Assembly (NCBI RefSeq): GCF_963662255.1
Contig: NW_026912108.1
Location: 578,001-642,000, forward strand
Direction of reading: 5' to 3'
Length of the DNA stretch: 64,000 bases
Origin: Cinclus cinclus
Taxonomy: Eukaryota; Chordata; Aves; Passeriformes; Cinclidae
Below are positions 21,787 to 34,080 of the stretch, in pieces (position 1 is the first letter of the stretch; every line of letters begins with the position of its first letter). A program made the position numbers and the translations under genes. The notes beneath the pieces are model-generated. The model saw nothing but the letters and a program-made list of their open reading frames with translations. It made no database searches and was not told where the DNA came from.

Positions 21787-23165
21787 GTGGCAAGGGCTAA
21801 GGGGACAGTTCCAAGGCATCTAGCTTTCCTGCTAGCAATGCCATTTCTACCCTGCTGTGGAAAACATTGTCCTTTGCCCTTCTGCTCCGAGAGGCACAGA
21901 GCACCTCGGCAGACGCAGTGCAGAGGGAAAGGACACAGTATCCGAGGGAGCGTGACGCCGCTTAGGCGGGCAAAGCAGAAAGGTGCCGCCCGGCACTGGC
22001 TTTGACTCCCTGAGCTTCCTTGCTAGGACAGCAGCTGCCGAAAGCTGGCAACTAGGCTGCCAGAGTGCAGAATGTAGGCGGTCTGGCACGCCTGCTTGCC
22101 GAAAGCCAGGATCAGCGAGACAGCGTGCTAGGGTCTGTTTCACAGCACCCTGGAGAACACGCACTTGAAGAATGCCCTCTCTGCTCCGCAAAAGCTCTGC
22201 CACAGTGCAGGTGGAAGAAGCAGCCTGTGGCCACGGGCAGAGCTGGTCAACAGCTGCGCCTAACTTTGCCAAGCTGCGAGAGCATTCTCAGCCGAGTTCT
22301 GCTTTGACAGAGCTATTGCTGAACTTTTGCAGTCCCGGAGGCTGCTGAAACCAAGGCTGTGTTCTGCCTCTTCATTCTTGCCTTCCTGTGCTCCAGCGAG
22401 AAGTGAAGCTCTGGCAGGTCATTCAGCTTTGCCGCCTCTCTGCACGGAAAGCACTAGACAGAACTAGTGTGCTTCCTGCATGCTCTCTCCTCGCTTTTAT
22501 GGTCACTGCTCTGCTTTTTGCTTGGCAGCGTTCAAAGGGTCCACGGCATACCTCTTGCACAGCGAGAGGTGGCCGGCGAGGAATACTTGCTGGCTTAAGT
22601 CGTTCCATGCTCAAGGCATTCATCAGAGCAACACCATGAGGGAAAAGAGGGGGGAACATTGCAGGACAAATTTCTATGCTGGAACATGATTGTCTGCGAG
22701 ACAGCTCTCCGCAGCGCTAGTATTTGGCCAGGCTGAAATCAGCGCCACGGGAAGCCAATCTGACAAGCGGAGTGCAACGAGCGCGGCGATACGGGGCCAC
22801 TTGGCAGGTGGCCGAAGAAAGACGGCTGCCCCGCGAATGTGGTGCCAGAAGGCAAGTTTCAGCAGGGCGTTGCGGGCGAGCTTAATGTGTAGCCGCAGTT
22901 GTTCTAGGCGAGATTGTAGCCGAGAAGCTTTCCGTCTCCATTCACGAGACAAGAAAAGCAGAACGCAATGGTCTAGAGGGTTGAGAAGAAAAGTGCTCGT
23001 AGCGAGCTCGTTGCGGCAGAAGCGAAAGCCAGGAGCAGCGTGCTCGCTGCGAGAAGTAGACGGCGCTTCGCCTCCTTGGGAAGGAAATCGCGTCTGGGCA
23101 CGAACGGCAGCCAGCGAAGCTTCAGAACAGCAGGCTGTTCTGCTCAGCGTACGAGCCTGAAGTGA
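21787..23165. repeat. Satellite unit 17, long (1,379 bp)
   Basis: 39-bp segment at 22973-23011. Private change CAGTGCAGG near 22203 (usual CAGTGAAGG). Otherwise it has the unit 2 haplotype: GCGTGACGCC, CAGGTCATT, TTCCTGC, CAACACCATGAGG, GTTGCGGG, at a distance of 20.4 kb. Confidence 0.97.
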
Positions 23166-24505
23166 GTGGCAAGGGCTAAGGGGACAGTTCCAAGGCATCT
23201 AGCTTTCCTGCTAGCAATGCCATTTCTACCCTGCTGTGGAAAACATTGTCCTTTGCCCTTCTGCTCCGAGAGGCACAGAGCACCTCGGCAGACGCAGTGC
23301 AGAGGGAAAGGACACAGTATCCGAGGGAGCGTGACGCCGCTTAGGCGGGCAAAGCAGAAAGGTGCCGCCCGGCACTGGCTTTGACTCCCTGAGCTTCCTT
23401 GCTAGGACAGCAGCTGCCGAAAGCTGGCAACTAGGCTGCCAGAGTGCAGAATGTAGGCGGTCTGGCACGCCTGCTTGCCGAAAGCCAGTTTCAGCGAGAC
23501 AGCGTGCTAGGGTCTGTTTCACAGCACCCTGGAGAACACGCACTTGAAGAATGCCCTCTCTGTTCCGCAAAAGCTCTGCCACAGTGAAGGTGGAAGAAGC
23601 AGCCTGTGGCCACGGGCAGAGCTGGTCAACAGCTGCGCCTAACTTTCCCAAGCTGCGAGAGCATTCTCAGCCGAGTTCTGCTTTGACAGAGCTATTGCTG
23701 AACTTTTGCAGCCCCGGAGGCTGCTGAAACCAAGGCTGTGTTCTGCCTCTTCATTCTTGCCTTCCTGTGCTCCAGCGAGAAGTGAAGCTCTGGCACGTCA
23801 TTCAGCTTTGCCGCCTCTCTGCACGGAAAGCACTAGACAGAACTAGTGTGCTTCGTGCATGCTCTCTCCTCGCTTTTATGGTCACTGCTCTGCTTTTTGC
23901 TTGGCAGCGTTCCAAGGGTCCACGGCATACCTCTTGCACAGCGAGAGGTGGCCGGCGAGGAATACTTGCTGGCTTAAGTCGTTCCATGCTCAAGGCATTC
24001 ATCAGAGCAGCACAATGCGGGAAAAGAGGGGGGAACATTGCAGGACAAATTTCTATGCTGGAACATGATTGTCTGCGAGACAGCTCTCCGCAGCGCTAGT
24101 ATTTGGCCAGGCTGAAATCAGCGCCACGGGAAGCCAATCTGACAAGCGGAGTGCAACGAGCGCGGCGATATGGGGCCACTTGGCAGGTGGCCGAAGAAAG
24201 ACGGCTGCCCCGCGAATGTGGTGCCAGAAGGCAAGTTTCAGCAGGGCGTTCCGGGCGAGCTTAATGTGTAGCCGCAGTTGTTCTAGGCGAGATTGTAGCC
24301 GAGAAGCTTTCCGTCTCCATTCACGAGACAAGAAAAGCAGAACGCAATGGTTGCGGCAGTAGCGAAAGCCAGGAGCAGCGTGCTCGCTGCGAGAAGTAGA
24401 CGGCGCTTCGCCTCCTTGGGAAGGAAATCGCGTCTGGGCACGAACGGCAGCCAGCGAAGCTTCAGAACAGCAGGCTGTTCTGCTCAGCGTACGAGCCTGA
24501 AGTGA
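23166..24505. repeat. Satellite unit 18, short (1,340 bp)
   Basis: Private changes TTTCCCAAG near 23644 and GGCAGTAGCG near 24356. The second puts an in-frame TAG into the plus-strand frame that is open in most units. Also GCGTGACGCC, CCAGTTTCAG, CTCTGTTCCGC, GTTCCAAGGG and GATATGGGG. Confidence 0.97.
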
Positions 24506-25884
24506 GTGGCAAGGGCTAAGGGGACAGTTCCAAGGCATCTAGCTTTCCTGCTAGCAATGCCATTTCTACCCTGCTGTGGAAAACATTGTCCTTTGCCCTT
24601 CTGCTCCGAGAGGCACAGAGCACCTCGGCAGACGCAGTGCAGAGGGAAAGGACACAGTATCCGAGGGAGCGTGGCGCCGCTTAGGCGGGCAAAGCAGAAA
24701 GGTGCCGCCCGGCACTGGCTTTGACTCCCTGAGCTTCCTTGCTAGGACAGCAGCTGCCGAAAGCTGGCAACTAGGCTGCCAGAGTGCAGAATGTAGGCGG
24801 TCTGGCACGCCTGCTTGCCGAAAGCCAGGATCAGCGAGACAGCGTGCTAGGGTCTGTTTCACAGCACCCTGGAGAACACGCACTTGAAGAATGCCCTCTC
24901 TGCTCCGCAAAAGCTCTGCCACAGTGAAGGTGGAAGAAGCAGCCTGTGGCCACGGGCAGAGCTGGTCAACAGCTGCGCCTAACTTTGCCAAGCTGCGAGA
25001 GCATTCTCAGCCGAGTTCTGCTTTGACAGAGCTATTGCTGAACTTTTGCAGTCCCGGAGGCTGCTGAAACCAAGGCTGTGTTCTGCCTCTTCATTCTTGC
25101 CTTCCTGTGCTCCAGCGAGAAGTGAAGCTCTGGCACGGCATTCAGCTTTGCCGCCTCTCTGCACGGAAAGCACTAGACAGAACTAGTGTGCTTCGTGCAT
25201 GCTCTCTCCTCGCTTTTATGGTCACTGCTCTGCTTTTTGCTTGGCAGCGTTCAAAGGGTCCACGGCATACCTCTTGCACAGCGAGAGGTGGCCGGCAAGG
25301 AATACTTGCTGGCTTAAGTCGTTCCATGCTCAAGGCATTCATCAGAGCAGCACAATGCGGGAAAAGAGGGGGGAACATTGCAGGACAAATTTCTATGCTG
25401 GAACATGATTGTCTGCGAGACAGCTCTCCGCAGCGCTAGTATTTGGCCAGGCTGAAATCAGCGCCACGGGAAGCCAATCTGACAAGCGGAGTGCAACGAG
25501 CTCGGCGATACGGGGCCACTTGGCAGGTGGCCGAAGAAAGACGGCTGCCCCGCGAATGTGGTGCCAGAAGGCAAGTTTCAGCAGGGCGTTCCGGGCGAGC
25601 TTAATGTGTAGCCGCAGTTGTTCTAGGCGAGATTGTAGCCGAGAAGCTTTCCGTCTCCATTCACGAGACAAGAAAAGCAGAAAGCAATGGTCTAGAGGGT
25701 TGAGAAGAAAAGTGCTCGTAGCGAGCTCGTTGCGGCAGAAGCGAAAGCCAGGAGCAGCGTGCTCGCTGCGAGAAGTAGACGGCGCTTCGCCTCCTTGGGA
25801 AGGAAATCGCGTCTGGGCACGAACGGCAGCCAGCGAAGCTTCAGAACAGCAGGCTGTTCTGCTCAGCGTACGAGCCTGAAGTGA
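24506..25884. repeat. Satellite unit 19, long (1,379 bp)
   Basis: 39-bp segment at 25692-25730. Private change CCGGCAAGG near 25294. GAGCTCGG near 25498, and GAAAGCAATGG near 25680, shared only with unit 26. Confidence 0.97.
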
Positions 25885-27263
25885 GTGGCAAGGGCTAAGG
25901 GGACAGTTCCAAGGCATCTAGCTTTCCTGCTAGCAATGCCATTTCTACCCTGCTGTGGAAAACATTGTCCTTTGCCCTTCTGCTCCGAGAGGCAGAGAGC
26001 ACCTCGGCAGACGCAGTGCAGAGGGAAAGGACACAGTATCCGAGGGAGCGTGGCGCCGCTTAGGCGGGCAAAGCAGAAAGGTGCCGCCCGGCACTGGCTT
26101 TGACTCCCTGAGCTTCCTTGCTAGGACAGCAGCTGCCGAAAGCTGGCAACTAGGCTGCCAGAGTGCAGAATGTAGGCGGTCTGGCACGCCTGCTTGCCGA
26201 AAGCCAGGATCAGCGAGACAGCGTGCTAGGGTCTGTTTCACAGCACCCTGGAGAACACGCACTTGAAGAATGCCCTCTCTGCTCCGCAAAAGCTCTGCCA
26301 CAGTGAAGGTGGAAGAAGCAGCCTGTGGCCACGGGCAGAGCTGGTCAACAGCTGCGCCTAACTTTGCCAAGCTGCGAGAGCATTCTCAGCCGAGTTCTGC
26401 TTTGACAGAGCTATTGCTGAACTTTTGAAGCCCCGGAGGCTGCTGAAACCAAGGCTGTGTTCTGCCTCTTCATTCTTGCCTTCCTGTGCTCCAGCGAGAA
26501 GTGAAGCTCTGGCACGGCATTCAGCTTTGCCGCCTCTCTGCACGGAAAGCACTAGACAGAACTAGTGTGCTTCGTGCATGCTCTCTCCTCGCTTTTATGG
26601 TCACTGCTCTGCTTTTTGCTTGGCAGCGTTCAAAGGGTCCACGGCATACCTCTTGCACAGCGAGAGGTGGCCGGCGAGGAATACGTGCTGGCTTAAGTCG
26701 TTCCATGCTCAAGGCATTCATCAGAGCAGCACAATGCGGGAAAAGAGGGGGGAACATTGCAGGACAAATTTCTATGCTGGAACATGATTGTCTGCGAGAC
26801 AGCTCTCCGCAGCGCTAGTATTTGGCCAGGCTGAAATCAGCGCCACGGGAAGCCAATCTGACAAGCGGAGTGCAACGAGCGCGGCGATACGGGGCCACTT
26901 GGCAGGTGGCCGAAGAAAGACGGCTGCCCCGCGAATGTGGTGCCAGAAGGCAAGTTTCAGCAGGGCGTTCCGGGCGAGCTTAATGTGTAGCCGCAGTTGT
27001 TCTAGGCGAGATTGTAGCCGAGAAGCTTTCCGTCTCCATTCACGAGACAAGAAAAGCAGAACGCAATGGTCTAGAGGGTTGAGAAGAAAAGTGCTCGTAG
27101 CGAGCTCGTTGCGGCAGAAGCGAAAGCCAGGAGCAGCGTGCTCGCTGCGAGAAGTAGACGGCGCTTCGCCTCCTTGGGAAGGAAATCGCGTCTGGGCACG
27201 AACGGCAGCCAGCGAAGCTTCAGAACAGCAGGCTGTTCTGCTCAGCGTACGAGCCTGAAGTGA
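25885..27263. repeat. Satellite unit 20, long (1,379 bp)
   Basis: 39-bp segment at 27071-27109. Markers GGCAGAGAGC, GAAGCCCC, CACGGCATT, AATACGTGC. Its second half matches unit 12. Confidence 0.97.
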
Positions 27264-28642
27264 GTGGCAAGGGCTAAGGGGACAGTTCCAAGGCATCTAG
27301 CTTTCCTGCTAGCAATGCCATTTCTACCCTGCTGTGGAAAACATTGTCCTTTGCCCTTCTGCTCCGAGAGGCACAGAGCACCTCGGCAGACGCAGTGCAG
27401 AGGGAAAGGACACAGTATCCGAGGGAGCGTGGCGCCGCTTAGGCGGGCAAAGCAGAAAGGTGCCGCCCGGCACTGGCTTTGACTCCCTGAGCTTCCTTGC
27501 TAGGACAGCAGCTGCCGAAAGCTGGCAACTAGGCTGCCAGAGTGCAGAATGTAGGCGGTCTGGCACGCCTGCTTGCCGAAAGCCAGGATCAGCGAGACAG
27601 CGTGCTAGGGTCTGTTTCACAGCACCCTGGAGAACACGCACTTGAAGAATGCCCTCTCTGCTCCGCAAAAGCTCTGCCACAGTGAAGGTGGAAGAAGCAG
27701 CCTGTGGCCACGGGCAGAGCTGGTCAACAGCTGCGCCTAACTTTGCCAAGCTGCGAGAGCATTCTCAGCCGAGTTCTGCTTTGACAGAGCTATTGCTGAA
27801 CTTTTGAAGCCCCGGAGGCTGCTGAAACCAAGGCTGTGTTCTGCCTCTTCATTCTTGCCTTCCTGTGCTCCAGCGAGAAGTGAAGCTCTGGCAGGTCATT
27901 CAGCTTTGCCGCCTCTCTGCACGGAAAGCACTAGACAGAACTAGTGTGCTTCCTGCATGCTCTCTCCTCGCTTTTATGGTCACTGCACTGCTTTTTGCTT
28001 GGCAGCGTTCAAAGGGTCCACGGCATACCTCTTGCACAGCGAGAGGTGGCCGGCGAGGAATACGTGCTGGCTTAAGTCGTTCCATGCTCAAGGCATTCAT
28101 CAGAGCAGCACAATGCGGGAAAAGAGGGGGGAACATTGCAGGACAAATTTCTATGCTGGAACATGATTGTCTGCGAGACAGCTCTCCGCAGCGCTAGTAT
28201 TTGGCCAGGCTGAAATCAGCGCCACGGGAAGCCAATCTGACAAGCGGAGTGCAACGAGCGCGGCGATACGGGGCCACTTGGCAGGTGGCCGAAGAAAGAC
28301 GGCTGCCCCGCGAATGTGGTGCCAGAAGGCAAGTTTCAGCAGGGCGTTCCGGGCGAGCTTAATGTGTAGCCGCAGTTGTTCTAGGCGAGATTGTAGCCGA
28401 GAAGCTTTCCGTCTCCATTCACGAGACAAGAAAAGCAGAACGCAATGGTCTAGAGGGTTGAGAAGAAAAGTGCTCGTAGCGAGCTCGTTGCGGCAGAAGC
28501 GAAAGCCAGGAGCAGCGTGCTCGCTGCGAGAAGTAGACGGCGCTTCGCCTCCTTGGGAAGGAAATCGCGTCTGGGCACGAACGGCAGCCAGCGAAGCTTC
28601 AGAACAGCAGGCTGTTCTGCTCAGCGTACGAGCCTGAAGTGA
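27264..28642. repeat. Satellite unit 21, long (1,379 bp)
   Basis: 39-bp segment at 28450-28488. Markers GAAGCCCC, CAGGTCATT, TTCCTGC, CACTGCACTG (the unit 3/6/8 set), followed by AATACGTGC (the unit 12/20 set). The switch lies between about 27986 and 28063, which suggests exchange or conversion. Confidence 0.97.
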
Positions 28643-30021
28643 GTGGCAAGGGCTAAGGGGACAGTTCCAAGGCATCTAGCTTTCCTGCTAGCAATGCCAT
28701 TTCTACCCTGCTGTGGAAAACATTGTCCTTTGCCCTTCTGCTCCGAGAGGCACAGAGCACCTCGGCAGACGCAGTGCAGAGGGAAAGGACACAGTATCCG
28801 AGGGAGCGTGACGCCGCTTAGGCGGGCAAAGCAGAAAGGTGCCGCCCGGCACTGGCTTTGACTCCCTGAGCTTCCTTGCTAGGACAGCAGCTGCCGAAAG
28901 CTGGCAACTAGGCTGCCAGAGTGCAGAATGTAGGCGGTCTGGCACGCCTGCTTGCCGAAAGCCAGGATCAGCGAGACAGCGTGCTAGGGTCTGTTTCACA
29001 GCACCCTGGAGAACACGCACTTGAAGAATGCCCTCTCTGCTCCGCAAAAGCTCTGCCACAGTGAAGGTGGAAGAAGCAGCCTGTGGCCACGGGCAGAGCT
29101 GGTCAACAGCTGCGCCTAACTTTGCCAAGCTGCGAGAGCATTCTCAGCCGAGTTCTGCTTTGACAGAGCTATTGCTGAACTTTTGCAGTCCCGGAGGCTG
29201 CTGAAACCAAGGCTGTGTTCTGCCTCTTCATTCTTGCCTTCCTGTGCTCCAGCGAGAAGTGAAGCTCTGGCACGGCATTCAGCTTTGCCGCCTCTCTGCA
29301 CGGAAAGCACTAGACAGAACTAGTGTGCTTCGTGCATGCTCTCTCCTCGCTTTTATGGTCACTGCTCTGCTTTTTGCTTGGCAGCGTTCAAAGGCTCCAC
29401 GGCATACCTCTTGCACAGCGAGAGGTGGCCGGCGAGGAATACTTGCTGGCTTAAGTCGTTCCATGCTCAAGGCATTCATCAGAGCAACACCATGAGGGAA
29501 AAGAGGGGGGAACATTGCAGGACAAATTTCTATGCTGGAACATGATTGTCTGCGAGACAGCTCTCCGCAGCGCTAGTATTTGGCCAGGCTGAAATCAGCG
29601 CCACGGGAAGCCAATCTGACAAGCGGAGTGCAACGAGCGCGGCGATATGGGGCCACTTGGCAGGTGGCCGAAGAAAGACGGCTGCCCCGCGAATGTGGTG
29701 CCAGAAGGCAAGTTTCAGCAGGGCGTTCCGGGCGAGCTTAATGTGTAGCCGCAGTTGTTCTAGGCGAGATTGTAGCCGAGAAGCTTTCCGTCTCCATTCA
29801 CGAGACAAGAAAAGCAGAACGCAATGGTCTAGAGGGTTGAGAAGAAAAGTGCTCGTAGCGAGCTCGTTGCGGCAGAAGCGAAAGCCAGGAGCAGCGTGCT
29901 CGCTGCGAGAAGTAGACGGCGCTTCGCCTCCTTGGGAAGGAAATCGCGTCTGGGCACGAACGGCAGCCAGCGAAGCTTCAGAACAGCAGGCTGTTCTGCT
30001 CAGCGTACGAGCCTGAAGTGA
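28643..30021. repeat. Satellite unit 22, long (1,379 bp)
   Basis: 39-bp segment at 29829-29867. Markers GCGTGACGCC, GCAGTCCC, AAAGGCTCCAC, CAACACCATGAGG and GATATGGGG. AAAGGCTCCAC with CAACACCATGAGG is unique to this unit. Confidence 0.97.
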
Positions 30022-31361
30022 GTGGCAAGGGCTAAGGGGACAGTTCCAAGGCATCTAGCTTTCCTGCTAGCAATGCCATTTCTACCCTGCTGTGGAAAAC
30101 ATTGTCCTTTGCCCTTCTGCTCCGAGAGGCAGAGAGCACCTCGGCAGACGCAGTGCAGAGGGAAAGGACACAGTATCCGAGGGAGCGTGGCGCCGCTTAG
30201 GCGGGCAAAGCAGAAAGGTGCCGCCCGGCACTGGCTTTGACTCCCTGAGCTTCCTTGCTAGGACAGCAGCTGCCGAAAGCTGGCAACTAGGCTGCCAGAG
30301 TGCAGAATGTAGGCGGTCTGGCACGCCTGCTTGCCGAAAGCCAGTTTCAGCGAGACAGCGTGCTAGGGTCTGTTTCACAGCACCCTGGAGAACACGCACT
30401 TGAAGAATGCCCTCTCTGCTCCGCAAAAGCTCTGCCACAGTGAAGGTGGAAGAAGCAGCCTGTGGCCACGGGCAGAGCTGGTCAACAGCTGCGCCTAACT
30501 TTGCCAAGCTGCGAGAGCATTCTCAGCCGAGTTCTGCTTTGACAGAGCTATTGCTGAACTTTTGCAGCCCCGGAGGCTGCTGAAACCAAGGCTGTGTTCT
30601 GCCTCTTCATTCTTGCCTTCCTGTGCTCCAGCGAGAAGTGAAGCTCTGGCACGGCATTCAGCTTTGCCGCCTCTCTGCACGGAAAGCACTAGACAGAACT
30701 AGTGTGCTTCGTGCATGCTCTCTCCTCGCTTTTATGGTCACTGCTCTGCTTTTTGCTTGGCAGCGTTCAAAGGGTCCACGGCATACCTCTTGCACAGCGA
30801 GAGGTGGCCGGCGAGGAATACTTGCTGGCTTAAGTCGTTCCATGCTCAAGGCATTCATCAGAGCAACACAATGGGGGAAAAGAGGGGGGAACATTGCAGG
30901 ACAAATTTCTATGCTGGAACATGATTTTCTGCGAGACAGCTCTCCGCAGCGCTAGTATTTGGCCAAGCTGAAATCAGCGCCACGGGAAGCCAATCTGACA
31001 AGCGGAGTGCAACGAGCGCGGCGATATGGGGCCACTTGGCAGGTGGCCGAAGAAAGACGGCTGCCCCGCGAATGTGGTGCCAGAAGGCAAGTTTCAGCAG
31101 GGCGTTCCGGGCGAGCTTAATGTGTAGCCGCAGTTGTTCTAGGCGAGATTGTAGCCGAGAAGCTTTCCGTCTCCATTCACGAGACAAGAAAAGCAGAACG
31201 CAATGGTTGCGGCAGAAGCGAAAGCCAGGAGCAGCGTGCTCGCTGCGAGAAGTAGACGGCGCTTCGCCTCCTTGGGAAGGAAATCGCGTCTGGGCACGAA
31301 CGGCAGCCAGCGAAGCTTCAGAACAGCAGGCTGTTCTGCTCAGCGTACGAGCCTGAAGTGA
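30022..31361. repeat. Satellite unit 23, short (1,340 bp)
   Basis: Markers GGCAGAGAGC, CCAGTTTCAG, CAACACAATGGGGG near 30863, GATTTTCTG near 30923, GATATGGGG. Private change GGCCAAGCTG near 30961. CAACACAATGGGGG occurs only in the short units 23, 25 and 31. Confidence 0.97.
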
Positions 31362-32740
31362 GTGGCAAGGGCTAAGGGGACAGTTCCAAGGCATCTAGCT
31401 TTCCTGCTAGCAATGCCATTTCTACCCTGCTGTGGAAAACATTGTCCTTTGCCCTTCTGCTCCGAGAGGCACAGAGCATCTCGGCAGAGGCAGTGTAGAG
31501 GGAAAGGACACAGTATCCGAGGGAGCGTGGCGCCGCTTAGGCGGGCAAAGCAGAAAGGTGCCGCCCGGCACTGGCTTTGACTCCCTGAGCTTCCTTGCTA
31601 GGACAGCAGCTGCCGAAAGCTGGCAACTAGGCTGCCAGAGTGCAGAATGTCGGCGGTCTGGCACGCCTGCTTGCCGAAAGCCAGGATCAGCGAGACAGCG
31701 TGCTAGGGTCTGTTTCACAGCACCCTGGAGAACACGCACTTGAAGAATGCCCTCTCTGCTCCGCAAAAGCTCTGCCACAGTGAAGGTGGAAGAAGCAGCC
31801 TGTGGCCACGGGCAGAGCTGGTCAACAGCTGCGCCTAACTTTGCCAAGCTGCGAGAGCATTCTCAGCCGAGTTCTGCTTTGACAGAGCTATTGCTGAACT
31901 TTTGCAGCCCCGGAGGCTGCTGAAACCAAGGCTGTGTTCTGCCTCTTCATTCTTGCCTTCCTGTGCTCCAGCGAGAAGTGAAGCTCTGGCACGTCATTCA
32001 GCTTTGCCGCCTCTCTGCACGGAAAGCACTAGACAGAACTAGTGTGCTTCGTGCATGCTCTCTCCTCGCTTTTATGGTCACTGCTCTGCTTTTTGCTTGG
32101 CAGCGTTCAAAGGGTCCACGGCATACCTCTTGCACAGCGAGAGGTGGCCGGCGAGGAATACTTGCTGGCTTAAGTCGTTCCATGCTCAAGGCATTCATCA
32201 GAGCAGCACAATGCGGGAAAAGAGGGGGGAACATTGCAGGACAAATTTCTATGCTGGAACATGATTGTCTGCGAGACAGCTCTCCGCAGCGCTAGTATTT
32301 GGCCAGGCTGAAATCAGCGCCACGGGAAGCCAATCTGACAAGCGGAGTGCAACGAGCTCGGCGATACGGGGCCACTTGGCAGGTGGCCGAAGAAAGACGG
32401 CTGCCCCGCGAATGTGGTGCCAGAAGGCAAGTTTCAGCAGGGCGTTCCGGGCGAGCTTAATGTGTAGCCGCAGTTGTTCTAGGCGAGATTGTAGCCGAGA
32501 AGCATTCCGTCTCCATTCACGAGACAAGAAAAGCAGAACGCAATGGTCTAGAGGGTTGAGAAGAAAAGTGCTCGTAGCGAGCTCGTTGCGGCAGAAGCGA
32601 AAGCCAGGAGCAGCGTGCTCGCTGCGAGAAGTAGACGGCGCTTCGCCTCCTTGGGAAGGAAATCGCGTCTGGGCACGAACGGCAGCCAGCGAAGCTTCAG
32701 AACAGCAGGCTGTTCTGCTCAGCGTACGAGCCTGAAGTGA
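31362..32740. repeat. Satellite unit 24, long (1,379 bp)
   Basis: 39-bp segment at 32548-32586. First unit with GAGGCAGTGTAGAGG (usual GACGCAGTGCAGAGG). Private GAGCATCTCGG; also ATGTCGGCGG and GAGCTCGG. AAGCATTCCG near 32502 destroys one of the two HindIII sites of the unit; that change recurs only in unit 28. Confidence 0.97.
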
Positions 32741-34080
32741 GTGGCAAGGGCTAAGGGGACAGTTCCAAGGCATCTAGCTTTCCTGCTAGCAATGCCATTT
32801 CTACCCTGCTGTGGAAAACATTGTCCTTTGCCCTTCTGCTCCGAGAGGCACAGAGCACCTCGGCAGACGCAGTGCAGAGGGAAAGGACACAGTATCCGAG
32901 GGAGCGTGGCGCCGCTTAGGCGGGCAAAGCAGAAAGGTGCCGCCCGGCACTGGCTTTGACTCCCTGAGCTTCCTTGCTAGGACAGCAGCTGCCGAAAGCT
33001 GGCAACTAGGCTGCCAGAGTGCAGAATGTAGGCGGTCTGGCACGCCTGCTTGCCGAAAGCCAGTTTCAGCGAGACAGCGTGCTAGGCTCTGTTTCACAGC
33101 ACCTTGGAGAACACGCCCTTGAAGAATGCCGTCTCTGTTCCGCAAAAGCTCTGCCACAGTGAAGGTGGAAGAAGCAGCCTGTGGCCACGGGCAGAGCTGG
33201 TCAACAGCTGCGCCTAACTTTGCCAAGCTGCGAGAGCATTCTCAGCCGAGTTCTGCTTTGACAGAGCTATTGCTGAACTTTTGCAGCCCCGGAGGCTGCT
33301 GAAACCAAGGCTGTGTTCTGCCTCTTCATTCTTGCCTTCCTGTGCTCCAGCGAGAAGTGAAGCTCTGGCACGGCATTCAGCTTTGCCGCCTCTCTGCACG
33401 GAAAGCACTAGACAGAACTAGTGTGCTTCGTGCATGCTCTCTCCTCGCTTTTATTGTCACTGCTCTGCTTTTTGCTTGGCAGCGTTCCAAGGGTCCACGG
33501 CATACCTCTTGCACAGCGAGAGGTGGCCGGCGAGGAATACTTGCTGGCTTAAGTCGTTCCATGCTCAAAGCATTCATCAGAGCAACACAATGGGGGAAAA
33601 GAGGGGGGAACATTGCAGGACAAATTTCTATGCTGGAACATGATTTTCTGCGAGACAGCTCTCCGCAGCGCTAGTATTTGGCCAGGCTGAAATCAGCGCC
33701 ACGGGAAGCCAATCTGACAAGCGGAGTGCAACGAGCGCGGCGATACGGGGCCACTTGGCAGGTGGCCGAAGAAAGACGGCTGCCCCGCGAATGTGGTGCC
33801 AGAAGGCAAGTTTCAGCAGGGCGTTCCGGGCGAGCTTAATGTGTAGCCGCAGTTGTTCTAGGCGAGATTGTAGCCGAGAAGCTTTCCGTCTCCATTCACG
33901 AGACAAGAAAAGCAGAACGTAATGGTTGCGGCAGAAGCGAAAGCCAGGAGCAGCGTGCTCGCTGCGAGAAGTAGACGGCGCTTCGCCTCCTTGGGAAGGA
34001 AATCGCGTCTGGGCACGAACGGCAGCCAGCGAAGCTTCAGAACAGCAGGCTGTTCTGCTCAGCGTACGAGCCTGAAGTGA
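32741..34080. repeat. Satellite unit 25, short (1,340 bp)
   Basis: Markers CCAGTTTCAG, GCTAGGCTCTG, CACCTTGGAG, ACGCCCTTG, CTCTGTTCCGC, TTATTGTC, GTTCCAAGGG, CAACACAATGGGGG, GATTTTCTG, GAACGTAATGG. Private GCCGTCTCTG and CAAAGCATTC. It shares the rare CACCTTGGAG + ACGCCCTTG + GAACGTAATGG haplotype with unit 31, 8,235 bp away. Confidence 0.97.
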
